This document shows positions 23,135-35,120 of a DNA stretch of 64,000 bases, one piece after another (the stretch's first letter is position 1; each line of letters opens with the position of its first letter). The notes beneath the pieces were generated by a model. That model did no database searches and was not told the DNA's origin. It saw nothing but the letters and a program-made list of their open reading frames with translations. This stretch comes from Rhizopus sp. PT2906 (taxonomy: Eukaryota; Mucoromycota; Mucoromycetes; Mucorales; Rhizopodaceae): NCBI GenBank assembly GCA_025529335.1, contig JAMYHX010000127.1, forward strand, positions 26,649-90,648, written 5' to 3'. Position numbers and translations under genes: made by a program.

Positions 23135-23172
23135 AACTTTTTGTGAATATTGCAAATAAACACTCTTTTTTT

Positions 23173-24229
23173 TTATTGTTCAAAGTATTTTTTATGCTCA
23201 GGAACAGGGGTTAATAGAGTATCTTCTTCAATAGCCTTGACTAGGTTATCAAGAACCAGTTTTTCCATCTTGTACTGGCTTTCGTTGGTATAGGTGCCAA
23301 TATGGGGTAACAAGACACAGCGGGGGTGAGACAATAGGCCAGGATGAACGACAGGTTCGTTCTCAAAGACGTCAAGACCAGCCGAGAGGACCTGACCACG
23401 CTCAAGTGCTCCAACGAGAGCTGCTTCATTAATGATTTTACCTCTTGCTGTATTGACAATGATCACACCTCGCTTCATCAAGGCAAACTCTCGATAATTG
23501 AGCAAATGTGTTGTCTCGGCTGTATGTGGGCAATTAACAGAGATGATATCAGACGTCTTTAGCAACGTTTCAAAGTCAACATAGACTAAATTATACTTTT
23601 CTTCCACTAAAAAGGGGGAAAAGAGTAAGACACCCTGTCAGATTCCTTTCAAATCATTTACCTTCTTTGGGTAATTGATGACGATTATAGTATTGTATCT
23701 TCTTCAGGTCAAACCCAGACATGCGTTTAGCCAGAGTTCTACCAATACCTCCTGCTCCGATAATACCGAGCACCTTATCTTGTACATCTGTTCCCATGAG
23801 TAATCCACTTCTGAACCTTCCAGCACGTAAGTTATCACTAGCAGCAATCAAGTTACGACAGCACGCCAAGATTAAGGAAACAGCAATATCTGCCGTTCCA
23901 TCATCTACAGCTACAGGTGTATGCGATACTCGGATCTGACGCTGGTCACAAGCGTGTACATCAATCGTGTCGTAACCAGCACCACAGTAAACGATATACT
24001 TTAATCCTTTGGGCAGCTGCGAAACAAGATCTGCATCAAATGGGCCCACGACAGACATCGACTCGGGCGAACGATAGATAATTGACACGTCTTTGTATTT
24101 GTCTGCACAGTCCTGAATAAACTCTTGACGAGATCGAGAGGTGTAGTACGCAATCGAGTACTTTTTTTGAAGTTGCTCAAAGATATCCGTCGCGAACTCG
24201 ATACAGCCAACAATCAATACTTGAACCAT
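23173..24229 (-). CDS. D-isomer-specific 2-hydroxyacid dehydrogenase (glyoxylate/hydroxypyruvate reductase-like)
   Basis: Two exons (24229-23662, 23606-23173) give 333 aa, a usual size for the family. The NAD(P)-binding Rossmann loop reads GIIGAGGIGRTLAKR. The catalytic triad of the family is visible: Arg in NTARGKIINEAAL, Glu in GLDVFENEP and His in LLPHIGTYT. The N-terminal catalytic half carries the VYCGAGYDTIDV segment. Expected reaction is reversible reduction of a 2-keto acid such as glyoxylate or hydroxypyruvate to the D-hydroxyacid. Cofactor preference and substrate cannot be fixed. The gene is convergent with the aminopeptidase gene. Confidence 0.93.
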
Positions 24230-24342
24230 GAGAAAAGGAAGAAAAAAAAAGTAAAGAGGTTAGCTATTTTAAATTCCCGTTTTTATACCATCCCTTTTCC
24301 CGCCAGAGATGCATAAAAATTCTTCCGTAATTGTTTATTATT

Positions 24343-25090
24343 CTAAACCATTCCTTTTGCAGTACGAGGATAAATCTTTAGATCAAACCTGTCAAACTCA
24401 TAGCAACTAAGCGCGTCGAATCCAACATCATATACAATAAGTGACCACTCAAAGAATGCATAGATGGTATAGGCTTAAATAGAACCATTAACACACACGT
24501 ACACACACACACACACACACATAGAGTCTGTTCTTCCTGTTTTTTTATATCTTACCTCCAGGTACTTGATGTACCTTGTGTTGAATAAAGAAATAGACCA
24601 TAGGCACCAACGTTCCAAAGAACGCAATGACCAACAGACGACGTCGCTTGAGTCCTACTGGATCTTGTGAAGCTGTAGCCAGGACACTCAGCATCCAAGG
24701 CAAAGTACAGAGTACGTAGATAATCATGGCCACATCGTGAGTTGAATGGTCATCTGTGGATGTGATATAGACCCATCCACCACAAGACACGGTCCTGATA
24801 AGACCAACAATAAGCAAGAACTTGTTCTGGCTCAGCAAGTACCATAAAAAGACAAGAGCTAATCGTGGACCCGAAGTAAGCGCGATAAATATCTGAAAGA
24901 TGGCTCGTGCTGGGTATCTATCGCCTGTTGTCGCGCTCACACTTGGAATCCATTCCTAGTGTCTTTTTTTTAAACGTGCAGTTCACAAATAGTGAATGAA
25001 AACTTACGTCAGGATATCCAAAGTATTCGTTTTGTACAATCTTTTCGTAATGTGTGTAGCAACCTACGATGAGTGCTAGAGCGAATGCGA
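24343..25090 (-). CDS. PGAP2/FRAG1-like multi-spanning membrane protein (5' end unresolved)
   Basis: Three exons are clear (25090-25008, 24955-24556, 24473-24343). They encode a FRAG1/DRAM/Sfk1-family protein with about five membrane helices. Diagnostic segments are the WIPSVSATTGDRYPAR loop and the C-terminal VHQVPGAYTIYAFFEW followed by DALSCYEFDRFDLKI. The family includes PGAP2/Cwh43-N, which remodels the lipid of GPI anchors in the ER/Golgi, and Sfk1. The first exon, carrying the initiator Met and the start of helix 1, must end in phase 1 upstream of the CAG acceptor at 25091. A candidate ATG near 25593 would need a weak GTTACT donor and a roughly 480-nt intron, unusually long here, so I leave the start open. 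The intron between the last two exons holds a CA-repeat. Confidence 0.8.
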
Positions 25091-26293
25091 CTGAAAAAAA
25101 AAAATAGAAAATAAGTTGAAGGAAGAGAGAGAGAGAGCAATTAGGAAAGGCTTCATATTTCTTTACTGTAAGCACAAGTTGTATGTGAATAAGCAATGTA
25201 TTTAGCTGAAATCTATAAATACAGTCAACACTTTTTTTGGTTTTACTTTTTGAAAAAGAACAATGACCTGAACTCCAGATAAAGTCATGTATAAAAAAGG
25301 AAAGGATAAAGAAAGAGAGAGAGAGAGAGAAAAGGTGCCTTTTTTTCTCTATTTCTCTTTCAATTCGCTTCAAACAATTTGCCGATATCCGAACACCGGT
25401 ATTTTAATTCTATGGTGATCATTATAAACTATCCTGTTTACAGTAACTGTAATCAGATCTGTGTCGTATTTGTGTCTGTAGACATATATGGAGAGAAAGT
25501 GAGAAAAAGAAACAAGGATGATTACAAAGAATAGAAAGATTAGACTAAGGAAAGTAACCTGTGTGCGTGTGTGTGAGTTCACACTGAGCTGTCATTGTGA
25601 CTGTCTATGACTCTCATCTCTCCATCATTTGTATAATGCGCAATAGGACTTAAGGATTGTTAAAAGGATATGCAAGAGTCAAAAAAAAGGGGGAAGGAAG
25701 TGAATTGAGTTTTACTCATTGTATTAAAATACAACAAACTATTACTGTAGTAAAAATCTCCAAGGCATTGTTTATAAGACTGGAGTGGTATTCTATAAAC
25801 AAACTGTAAACCATTAGTTCTCTCTCTCTCTTAAAGTAGCTGCTCCCTTTCTGTCTCCTTTTCTGCAGAACAATGCATAATAAATGCAGAAAATTGAAAA
25901 GCTTCGATGATTAAAATGAAAACATTAGACTGAACACAAAAGAGTACTTTACCCATCATTAGCCATCATTAAACACACAATGATAATGAAAAGATATCCA
26001 ATGCCTGCGAGTCAAATTAAAGTTTATGCATGCATGAGACCCTTTTTTACTTTAGATGGTAATAATTCACCAAAAAATGATTCGATATTTCAATGCCACG
26101 GATAAATCGATTGATCCGAGCTATCTTCAAGATGATTTGTTTAGGAACAAGGGCCAATGAGTATTTATTCCATGAATACAACCAATAGATCTACTTGTAA
26201 TGGATAACAAATTCTGACTTTAAATACAAGATGATCTCTTCATCTTTCCCTTTTTTTCTTTCTTTTTTTATTATTATTAATATTATTTAAACC
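25091..26293. other. Intergenic / unresolved 5' region of the PGAP2-like gene
   Basis: This interval should hold the missing first exon of the minus-strand PGAP2-like gene and the promoter of the dioxygenase gene. GA-, CT- and GT-rich repeats occur at about 25115-25136, 25310-25332, 25560-25575 and 25818-25832. No other gene was recognised. Confidence 0.45.
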
Positions 26294-28108
26294 ATGACAC
26301 TGACAATGCGTCCATTGGAAGACTATGACATCTCTCCTGTCACTGGTTTTCTACCATCAAAACCTCCATTAAAGCGTCTGACAAATGAGTACTTTGCCCC
26401 CTGGGAGAACATGATGGACAACTTTAACGGCTTATTATTGGCTGGAAGATTACGTGAAAAGATACAGGAGGTACAGTAAAAAGATGACAGTTTGAAGAGA
26501 AAATTAACCTTATTATAGTTACCTCTACTTGATGCCAATAGATTAGGATCTATAGAAGAATATAGACGTGCATTTCTCATTCTCTGTCTTTTGTCTCACG
26601 CCTATGTTTGGGGAAAGCTTGAGCTTGCATCAGAGGTACACAGGATCAAGAAAAAATGGAAATAATGTTGTAATAATCTAATGTATTTTTCTCACGCTAG
26701 ACACTTCCATCACAACTGGCTGTTCCATGGACAAAAATTGCTGACCATCTGGGCTTGTGTCCTGTGGTATGTCATGCTGCAGTAGCATTATGGAACTACC
26801 GTTTACTTGATGAAGATGGCCCAATTGACTTGAGGTAACATTGAATTTTATAAAGCTTTTTTTTTCAACTAACAGATGATCCGTAGTAACCTGGCAATCA
26901 TGGGCACTTATTCTGGTTCACTTGATGAAGCATGGTTCTACCTTGTGACAACCTCTATAGAAAGTGCAGGCGCACCCTGTATATCTCAAATCATGGCAGC
27001 CATCGATAACATCCAAGACGGCAACTATACTGGTCTTAAAGCCAACCTTGAAACGATCCGTGATTCTATTGCTGAAATGACACATGTTCTCACACGCATG
27101 TACGAAAAATGTGATCCCTATGTCTTTTATTGGAAAATCCGACCTTACCTAGCAGGCTGGGAAAATATGGCCGAAGCAGGGTTACCTCTTGGTTTGATTT
27201 ATGAAGGGGTTGATCTGTGGTCAGAACAAACGGACGAGTATGCCGACATGTCACATCTTGATAGTGCACAACGCTTATTGCGCCAGTACAGACGATACGC
27301 TGGTGGAAGTGCTGCGCAAAGCAGCTTGATTGCTGCGCTCGATGTAGCCTTTGGTGTTGAGCATCATCGCACTGGAGAGAAGCCAACAGTGATTAAGCCC
27401 TCGGAACTGCCTGCTGACCGATATACCAAATTACCTGCACCCAATCCTGCAGACGAACTGAATGGCTCGGCAGAAACACCACGTACACCTCCACAGTTCA
27501 AGCGAACGAACCACAACGCCTTCTTGAGAGCCATGCGCAAGTACATGCCAAGATCTCATCGTGAATTTTTAGAAGACCTAGAGGTCGCTGCCAACATCCG
27601 TCCCTTCATGCTTCAGCTCGAGGAACAGCATAGACAAGGCGCAATTACAGAAGAAGAGATTGAATTAGTTGAAGTGTATAACCAATGTCTACATCAACTC
27701 AAACTGTTCCGTGACAAACACGTTCAAATTGTCACTCTCTATATCGTCAACCAGGCACGTAAGGGCCCTAATATTCCTCATGGTGGATTCGCCATTCAAC
27801 AAAAAAAGACAGAAAAGACACATTCATCACAACACAACGACCTTTATCCACAAACACAACTCGAGACAGCACCTGGTATCAAGAAGGACTCTAAAACCGA
27901 AAAAGTCACTCAGATGTTTCCTCAACTGGGACTTGCTCGTACTATAAGCTCTGATTCCAAAGTGGTTCGTGGTACGGGTGGAACAAACGTAATGCCATTC
28001 TTGAAGCAATCTCGGGATGAAACGAATGATATGAAGATTCAGTTGAAAGAAACTTCAACAAAGGAAGCCTCAAAACAATCTTGGTCAGAATGGTTTCTTG
28101 GCCGATAA
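26294..28108 (+). CDS. BNA2: Indoleamine 2,3-dioxygenase (tryptophan to N-formylkynurenine)
   Basis: Four exons (26294-26470, 26519-26635, 26701-26834, 26887-28108) give 549 aa. The haem enzyme opens the indole ring of L-tryptophan, the first step of kynurenine/NAD synthesis. Conserved segments are LSHAYVWG, the GTYSGSLDEAWFYL helix, the GGSAAQSS loop, the proximal haem His in FRDKHVQIVTLYI, and the family signature GTGGTNVMPFLKQSRDET. A roughly 50-residue hydrophilic insertion, rich in K/T/Q, lies between the haem helix and GTGGT, which makes it longer than yeast Bna2 (about 450). The third intron uses the TAG at 26884-26886 rather than the nearer CAG; an ACTAAC branch site lies 12 nt upstream, and only this junction stays open. 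It is convergent with the cyclin gene, 57 bp between stops. Confidence 0.95.
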
Positions 28109-28165
28109 ATCAAAAATATATTCTCTCCTTATTTATTAAATTTATTTACATTATGTGTATGTGCA

Positions 28166-29494
28166 TTATCCAAAATGATAAGAGACTGTATGTTGATTTG
28201 TATTCACTTCATCTAATGCTGCTGCCATCTTTCTAATATTACTGTTGCTAGCCATAGGGCTTAGTTCTATTTTGGATATTTCGTCCAGATATGGATCAGG
28301 TCCTCTCTGCTGAGCCTGCTCATTTAGCATAATTTTGAGTTTTGTGTACTTGCCAACATCGTGTCTAGAGTTGGTGGCAATGTACAAGTCTAATATTTGT
28401 TGCGTCACATCTATTCAAAGTCAATCTCCATGAACTACATATATATATATTCATCATTACCTTCAATATCATCCATACGTGACAGAAAGTACTGATCCCA
28501 TGGCCTGTCTTTAATCAACTTTTCGACTGTGTTGTCTTGATCTTTTAAAAAGAGGGTTGCCAAATAAATACATCCGGCTGCAATGGTATGTGGAGGGTAT
28601 TCGATACAGAGAGACGTTTTATAACTATGAAAAATGAGTCACCCTTTCTTTTTAAACATGTTCTTATTACCTGTCCACTGCAATCCCATAAGCTTTTTCT
28701 GCCAACTGTTTATCTTTTAAAGAAGGCTCCATCTCTATACTTTTATAAATACCTTTTCTTCTTTGAATTGTGATGTATTTACCTTTTAACCATTTTGCAA
28801 ACTTGATCACATACTCGTACGGATGCCGTAATTGAAAATTAAAGCACGCTGTTTCCAATACCAGTTTTTCATAACTGATAATCCTCCTCTTACGATCCTC
28901 AGCGATCTATTGATATAAATGTCAATAAAGTGTAATGTATGTTTATATGGCTATATTTACATGTTCTGGATCCAATTCCTTGCTGTCTGGGTATTTAACA
29001 CTGTGAACAGCTACAAAGATATCTTTTAATTTTTTAATTGTTTCTTCTATTTTTGAGGCTACAAATAGACATGTCACGCTGATATCCTTGTGTTTTTATG
29101 TTCAGTTAATACAGTATCATCTAATTTCTCTTGTTTTCTTACTTGTGGCGAGTAGTCTTTGATGGAATAATAGAGATAAAATCGATGATACAGAGCTTGC
29201 GATGTACTAATAGTCTTTTGTGGGCTAGAGTATATATAAAGTTAGCTGTCTCTGCTCATGTATTTGCTTATTTAGTATTTACAATCCGAGTTTTCTTCCA
29301 ACGTCTTGCATAAATTTACAGCTAGAGTATCGAGCCGTTGTTTCTTTGGATGCCAGTGGTCCAAGCTTCTTTACACTATTTAATGTTGCAATCTGTTTCT
29401 TGGTGTAATAAGGTCGATAATGTCGTTTAAATGAGGAACCTGTGGTGATGGCTGCAGAGATGTTTGTTGGTGTCGACGGTGATTTTTCTGCCAT
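28166..29494 (-). CDS. Cyclin K/Ctk2-like transcriptional cyclin
   Basis: Seven exons (29494-29283, 29224-29143, 29086-28961, 28906-28783, 28734-28671, 28624-28461, 28410-28166) give 338 aa. The first cyclin box runs from about residue 45: RYSSCKFMQDVGRKLGF, then ALYHRFYLYYSIKDY, and CLFVASKIEETIKKLKDI. The second box includes the segment ending IAAGCIYLATLFLKD. HPYEYVIKFAKWLK is characteristic of the cyclin K/Ctk2/Pch1/cyclin T/cyclin L group that partners CDK9/CDK12-like kinases phosphorylating the RNA polymerase II tail. Assignment within that group is inferred. The fourth intron (28782-28735, 48 nt) is a multiple of three without stops, so its retention would add 16 residues. The start was chosen at MAEKSP; an upstream in-frame ATG would add only a Phe-rich run. 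Confidence 0.88.
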
Positions 29495-29984
29495 TGAACT
29501 AGAAAAATAGAGAGCGAAAAAGAAAAAAAAATGGGCAAAAAAGGGCAAGAGTGGATATTTGGACTGCTCTTTTCGTAATTACACATTGACATTTATAATG
29601 CCGAAGCGTATATGGTGTTAATACAATCATATATACACTTGGTCACGAAATAAGGAGGGGAAGTAAACTGATGTCGAAATGAGATATAATGGTAGTAAGT
29701 TATCTTTTTTTTAGAATAAGAAATATAGTGTTGAATATAGAAAGCGCTCCTGCGTTGCAACTGATGTGTAAAGAGCTTTTTCAAACTGGTTGCATGGTTT
29801 TCTACTAGAGACAATGTATGGCTAAAAAGTAGATCAAATCTACAAGGTAATCATACAATCCTGAACTCTTATATTCTAGCAATGCACTGTATCACAAAGA
29901 GGATAAATCTCGTGTGCTCAAATATGTTTATTGATTTATTTTGCACAACACCTTTTTCTTTCTTTTCTCTTTTTCAAGCGAAAC
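29495..29984. promoter_or_regulatory. Divergent intergenic region (cyclin / P450)
   Basis: This 490-bp gap separates two genes transcribed away from each other and presumably carries both promoters. No gene and no clear TATA box were recognised. Confidence 0.45.
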
Positions 29985-31833
29985 ATGGATACTTACATTA
30001 TGAACAAAGAGCATCAGAAGGCTCTAGCAGCTTCCGGAATAGCCTTGGCTCTTACCATCTATCTGATCAAACGAGTATCAGACAAAAAGAATAAGACTTA
30101 TAAAGAGATACCTTATCCAGCTGGATCGACTAATTGGCCTATATTCGGTAATCATCTACTTTCTACTTAAAAATTGCATCTCTTTTTCTTACATCTTTGA
30201 TATTAGGTCATATGTTATCTCTTGGTAGTACCCCTGTTATGCAGTTCAAAAAATGGCATGAGGAAACAGGACCGATATACAAAGTTCGTATGGGTAAGCA
30301 AACATGGGTTATGATTAGTGACCCTTATCTGGCGCACGAAATCTTTGTCAAGAACGGTGCCAACACATCTTCAAGACCCTATCACAGGTTCAATTCTGAT
30401 ATTTATGCAAGGAACAGTAGGTATGATTATCTAGCAAAAAAAGGAGATATCCATGATACTAAGCCACATCACACATAGAGGCGTTGTATTCACGCAGTAC
30501 ACTCCAGAATGGAAGAACAACAGAAAGATGGGTAATATATATTCTATGCTCTAAAAAACCTTCATCCTCATTTACCTCTCTCTCTTTTTTTTATATAAGC
30601 CGCGTCACTTCTTGCCCCAGCGTCAGTTGACAAATTTAGCGGCTTAATAGAGTACGAATTTGGTTGCTTGATGGATCGATTGAAAAAAGTGGCCAAAGAA
30701 GGAATAGCTATCAATCCCTTCAGAGAGCTACAGCTCACTGGGTTGAATATTATCTTGACCGTGCTCGTGGGTACTCGTTATGATCATATAAACAATCCAT
30801 TTGCATCTGAGCTCAATAAGCTTATTGATCAAGGTATGGTATATTCTGGTGCAACTGGTGATTTGGCATCGCTCGTTCCTAGTCTAGCATGGATTGGTAC
30901 CCTTTTCGGATTAGACAAGAAGATGACACACTTTATCAAACAAAGGTGTGACCCTTTCTATGACAAGCTCATCCAAGACGCGCTTGAGCGAGATGTTGAC
31001 TCTCTTGCGAAATCATTAAACAAGATGAAGGAAGAAGGACTGATTAGTGGAGACGATATGCATGTGCTTATAAGTAATATTCCTCAGTGTCTATACTTTC
31101 TGTGACTTATACTTTTATTATGTAGCTGACCTTATCGCCGCCGGATCAGATACAGTCTCTGTCACCCTTTACTGGACCTTGGCCATTCTTGCCCTTCAGC
31201 CTAATGTTCAGGCTAAGATCATACAAGAGCTTGACGCTTGGAAGGCCGATCATGTGCCTGGGGCTATTCCCAGTTTCCATCAGGACCGTGAAGCGTTCCC
31301 ATACACTATCTGCGTGCAAAAGGAAATGATCAGATACCGTCCGGCCACGAGTTACGGGATCCCTCATGTGGCATCGGAGGATATCGTGGCTGGTGGTTAT
31401 CTTATACCCAAGGGCGCCGTTCTTATTAGTTCCATGAACGCCATGCACATGAATGAAAACATCTATGAGAACGCTAACTCTTTCGATCCTGAACGATTCA
31501 AAAACAACACAAGCAGAATGGCAGCATCTGCTAATTCCAAGGTTGATGACCGAGATGTTTTTGCATTTGGATGGGGAAGGCGTATGTGTCTTGGCATTCA
31601 TTTGGTAAGTTCCTTCTCTCCATTGTATTATATTGTGCGCTTATGATTTTGTCTTTATACAGGCCGAGTTGGAGTTGTTTAGCTTTTACGTTCGATTCTT
31701 TTCCGAATTCACCATCGAGCCCGAGCTTGATGCTCAAGGTAATCCTGTGCCGATTAATATCGAAGGATTTGTGGATGAAGGGGTTGTCAACAAGCCACTT
31801 CCGTACAAGGTTCGCTTTGTGCCTAGATCATAA
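29985..31833 (+). CDS. Cytochrome P450 monooxygenase, ER-anchored
   Basis: Six exons (29985-30147, 30207-30420, 30479-30531, 30600-31073, 31126-31604, 31663-31833) give 517 aa. An N-terminal hydrophobic helix (about residues 13-28) followed by a basic and then Pro-rich stretch fits a microsomal P450. The I-helix oxygen-activation motif is AAGSDTVS, the K-helix E-x-x-R is EMIRYRP, the PERF-type motif is DPERF, and the haem-binding loop is FGWGRRMCLG with the thiolate Cys. It therefore looks catalytically complete. The family number and substrate cannot be assigned; fungal P450s of this size act on fatty acids, sterols or xenobiotics. No partner biosynthetic genes lie next to it. Confidence 0.93.
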
Positions 31834-32325
31834 ACACACTTTTATCCTTCATATGATTTATAATAAAGCAAGTTACTCAAACTTATTCTTTTTTTCTTGA
31901 TCCGTTCGAGCATATCTATCTAAGGGTGAGGTTGTTTTTTATATCAAGCTGAGCCCTTCCTCATCGGAAAAGGAGGAGGGTAAGATACATATACTTCAGC
32001 ATGATCTGTACCTTGGTTATCACAAATTAGCCACATCTCCAAGCCTGATGCAATGTATATCACGCCCCTCTTTTTTTTTTCTGAATTTGTTATGATAAAG
32101 CGAAATAAAATACACTTTATGATAAGCCTCGAGTCTTGATCTATATGGCTTTTAACTTATTGGATCCCTATATTTTTGTTAAAATGATACATGAAATTAA
32201 GCCCTTATGCGGGGGGAGGGGGCTTTTCTTGAACCTTTAGCTATTGTTCAAACATGTGAAAAGGACAATTTTATTAGTTTTGACAACCCACTATTTTAAC
32301 CAACTTGTCCACATAACAAATAATC
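31834..32325. other. Convergent 3' region (P450 / Rab11)
   Basis: This stretch lies between two facing stop codons. An AATAAA-type signal for the P450 gene lies at about 31859-31865. A G-run occurs at 32212-32221. No gene was recognised. Confidence 0.5.
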
Positions 32326-33238
32326 TTAACAGCATCCACCACTTTCCTTCTTTTGTTGTGAGTTCTCTTCACGAGAAGATAAGCCTCGAACACTAGGAGG
32401 TCTTAACTGAATACGTTCGCCAGCCGTGGGCTGTTGGTTGGCGGTATCTGCAGTTTGGTTGGTCTTTTTGGGTAAATTAGAGTAGATTGTATCAAAGACA
32501 GTGGCAAAGGCCTTGTCGACGTTGGTGGCATCCAAAGCAGATGTTTCGATAAATAAAAATCCTTCCTGCTCGGCTAATGCTCCACCATCCTCTGTAGGAA
32601 CCTGTCGACTGGACTCGCTCAGATCAACCTTGTTACCCACAAGCATGATCACGATGTTTGGGTCTGCATGATCTCTTAATTCCTTGAGCCAGTGTTGAAC
32701 ATTCTGAAAAGAGGATTGACGAGTGATATCTATTGGTGAAGAGTTCAGTAACATGTTCATAAAATATCTGTCTTTTTTTTTTTTTTTTTTACCATAAACT
32801 AAGAGTGCACCAACCGCACCACGATAATAACTAAATATGTATATATGTAGAGTTAGCGGGGTCTTTTCATTGCCTTGAACGAGTAACTTACGCTCCCGTA
32901 ATAGCTCTGTATCTTTCCTGTCCGCTTGTATCCCAAATTTGAGCCTTGACAGTATGATTATCTACAACCATATGAACATCATACTTATCTCGGTGTTTTC
33001 CCTTTTATAGAATGATTACCTATTTCTAAGTTTTTAGTTGCAAACTCAACGCCAATAGTACTCTTTGATTCCAAGTTGAATTCGTTTGTCTAATGAACGA
33101 GATGAGTTTCCAAGATTAGAAAATAAGCTTGAGCTCATTCTCTATATTTACCGTAAATCTAGACAATAGGTTAGATTTACCAACACCTGAATCACCAATG
33201 AGGACTAATTTGAAGAGGTAATCGTATTCATCATCCAT
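32326..33238 (-). CDS. RAB11: Rab11/Ypt31-type small GTPase
   Basis: Five exons (33238-33152, 33089-33020, 32961-32892, 32830-32793, 32729-32326) give 222 aa. Rab11 controls recycling-endosome and late-Golgi secretory traffic. G-motifs are GDSGVGKS (P-loop), STIGVEF (switch I, with the subfamily start DEYDYLFK), WDTSGQERYRAIT (switch II), GNKVDLSES and ETSALDATNV. The C-terminal CC is the geranylgeranylation site. Oddity: the almost invariant WDTAGQE has Ser instead of Ala (the Ras Ala59 position), which could affect GTP hydrolysis or Mg binding. The fourth intron begins GT followed by 18 A. It is convergent with the P450 gene. Confidence 0.95.
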
Positions 33239-35120
33239 CTTGTTTATAAGAAATAGAAAAGAAAAGCTTAAAAAAAAAGAGAGAGGGCTGAGAATATGGT
33301 CTATTTGTCCCATTTGAATATTTATTGCTCCGCGCGTTTTCACTAAAAAAAGGCAAGTTAGATAGGGCGTACATTAAAAATCATAACAATAAAGAGAAGG
33401 GAAAAAATGACGAGTTTTTTTTTTTTGTAGTATCAAGAGATGGTCTATTAGAGAACGTGACTATAAGCGGCGTGAAGGGAATAATCAAATCTGGTGAGTT
33501 TATTAAATAAGTTCTTTCCCCTCCTTTTTTTATATAACTGACAACAGGTTTGCTTGTTACTGTTGTAGGTTGCAACAGCAAAGCAGTAATTTCTTGTTTA
33601 ACAACAAAACAAGTAACATATCAGTGCATTAATTATAGCTTGTAAAGAGACTGAACACACATACAATACCTGTTAAAGAAAGTGCCATTCGATTGCTTTT
33701 AATAATTCATTGTGTGATCTGCTAGATTTCTCTAGCCACACGACAACATAAATATAAAAAGATAGACCAATCTTATTGTACTCACTTGTATTACAGTTGC
33801 TATGGCCAATTGCAAGCGTAACTAACCTGTCGATAGATTGAACAAAGAGAACGTACATCAGTACTTCTCCAGAGGCTCAAACGTTCACATTACTACAAAT
33901 CTCATGAAATAGAATCTTAAGGAATTAACAGTTAGTTTGTTTATAATCATCGAATTATCTATTGGTACCATTCTTTTGCTACCAGGATAGATAAGATACT
34001 TTTTATTATAGAGCTACTATGTTGATCTAAAAGACGAGGTATATGGTTAATCCATTATATTCTTGACAAAGTATAATGATCACAAACGATACTGTAAAAA
34101 AAAAAAAAAAAAAAAACTGCTGCAGGTCTTTTAATAATTAATCGACATAATTGGTAAAAGTGATCGAGTGAACATCAATTCTCCCAACCTCTCCTGTCTG
34201 TGGGTGTGTATTCTTTTGGTTATTGCATTCAACCTGTTTATGCCTCGAACAAATAATCATTCATCAGCTGATATGTAACCCTCATATTATAATGCATTCA
34301 CTACTACTATTATACTTTTTCCAATGATCTGCGTTTTACTTTACCGCTCTTCTAAATGCTTCTGTCATACTACGGAAAAAGTTTTAAAGGAAAAAAAAAA
34401 ACTTGCAATTAGCCAAGTCGATTTGTAAATTTGTCTTCTAGAACTTTGGTCTTTATGAAGGATTGTATCAATTGATTACTGAATAATCTCATTGTTGTAT
34501 CAATTCTTTTGTTCGTTGCAAATCATCAATGGTTTCACGAAAGAAGGGGGGATAAGGGGAATGGATGTCCTCCTTCTATACTTTCTTTCTTTACAAGATC
34601 ATTAAAAAGTCCAGGTGATTTTCCATTCTTTTTGTGACATATTCAATTTAATAAAACAATAAGAGTTGCCACGTTTTTTGTGTATAACACGTTGATATGA
34701 AATGTGTTTGACATTTAACATATAAAATAAGGGTATTAACTTTTAAAACCATTCATTCACGTGGCATAGCAAGTCAATAGAAGTGAGCGTACCTCTGTGA
34801 AAAAAAAAGAAGGAGGTTACGCTACCCAGACTGAAAGAGTAGCATATAACAACAATAGCCGTTGTCATGGCAAAAATAAGATATCCATGGTTTTTTATGC
34901 CCTTATTTTATTCCTTTTTGTACTTGGAAACAAATGAAATTGAATCTCAGTTACAGCATGTGTTTCTTTTGTAGACACTATTTTAAACATGCAACACAAA
35001 GTGGATAAAAATGGGGAGGGGGTGTTTAGTTTCTAATACAAAATAAAAAAAGTTTTTCTCTTTCTTTCTCTTTTTCTTTTTTCTCTTTCATGATTTTATC
35101 TTCATAGAACTCTTTTTTTC
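33239..35120. other. Long intergenic region
   Basis: About 1.9 kb without a recognisable gene. It contains a 23-nt A-run at 34096-34118 and T/C-rich tracts just before the kinase start (35050-35090). The A-run alone is not enough to claim a retroelement end. Confidence 0.45.

Noticed and set aside
34096..34118. 23-nt A-run as a possible retroposon tail
   Set aside because: No coding relic upstream and no target-site duplication seen; A/T-runs are common in this genome.
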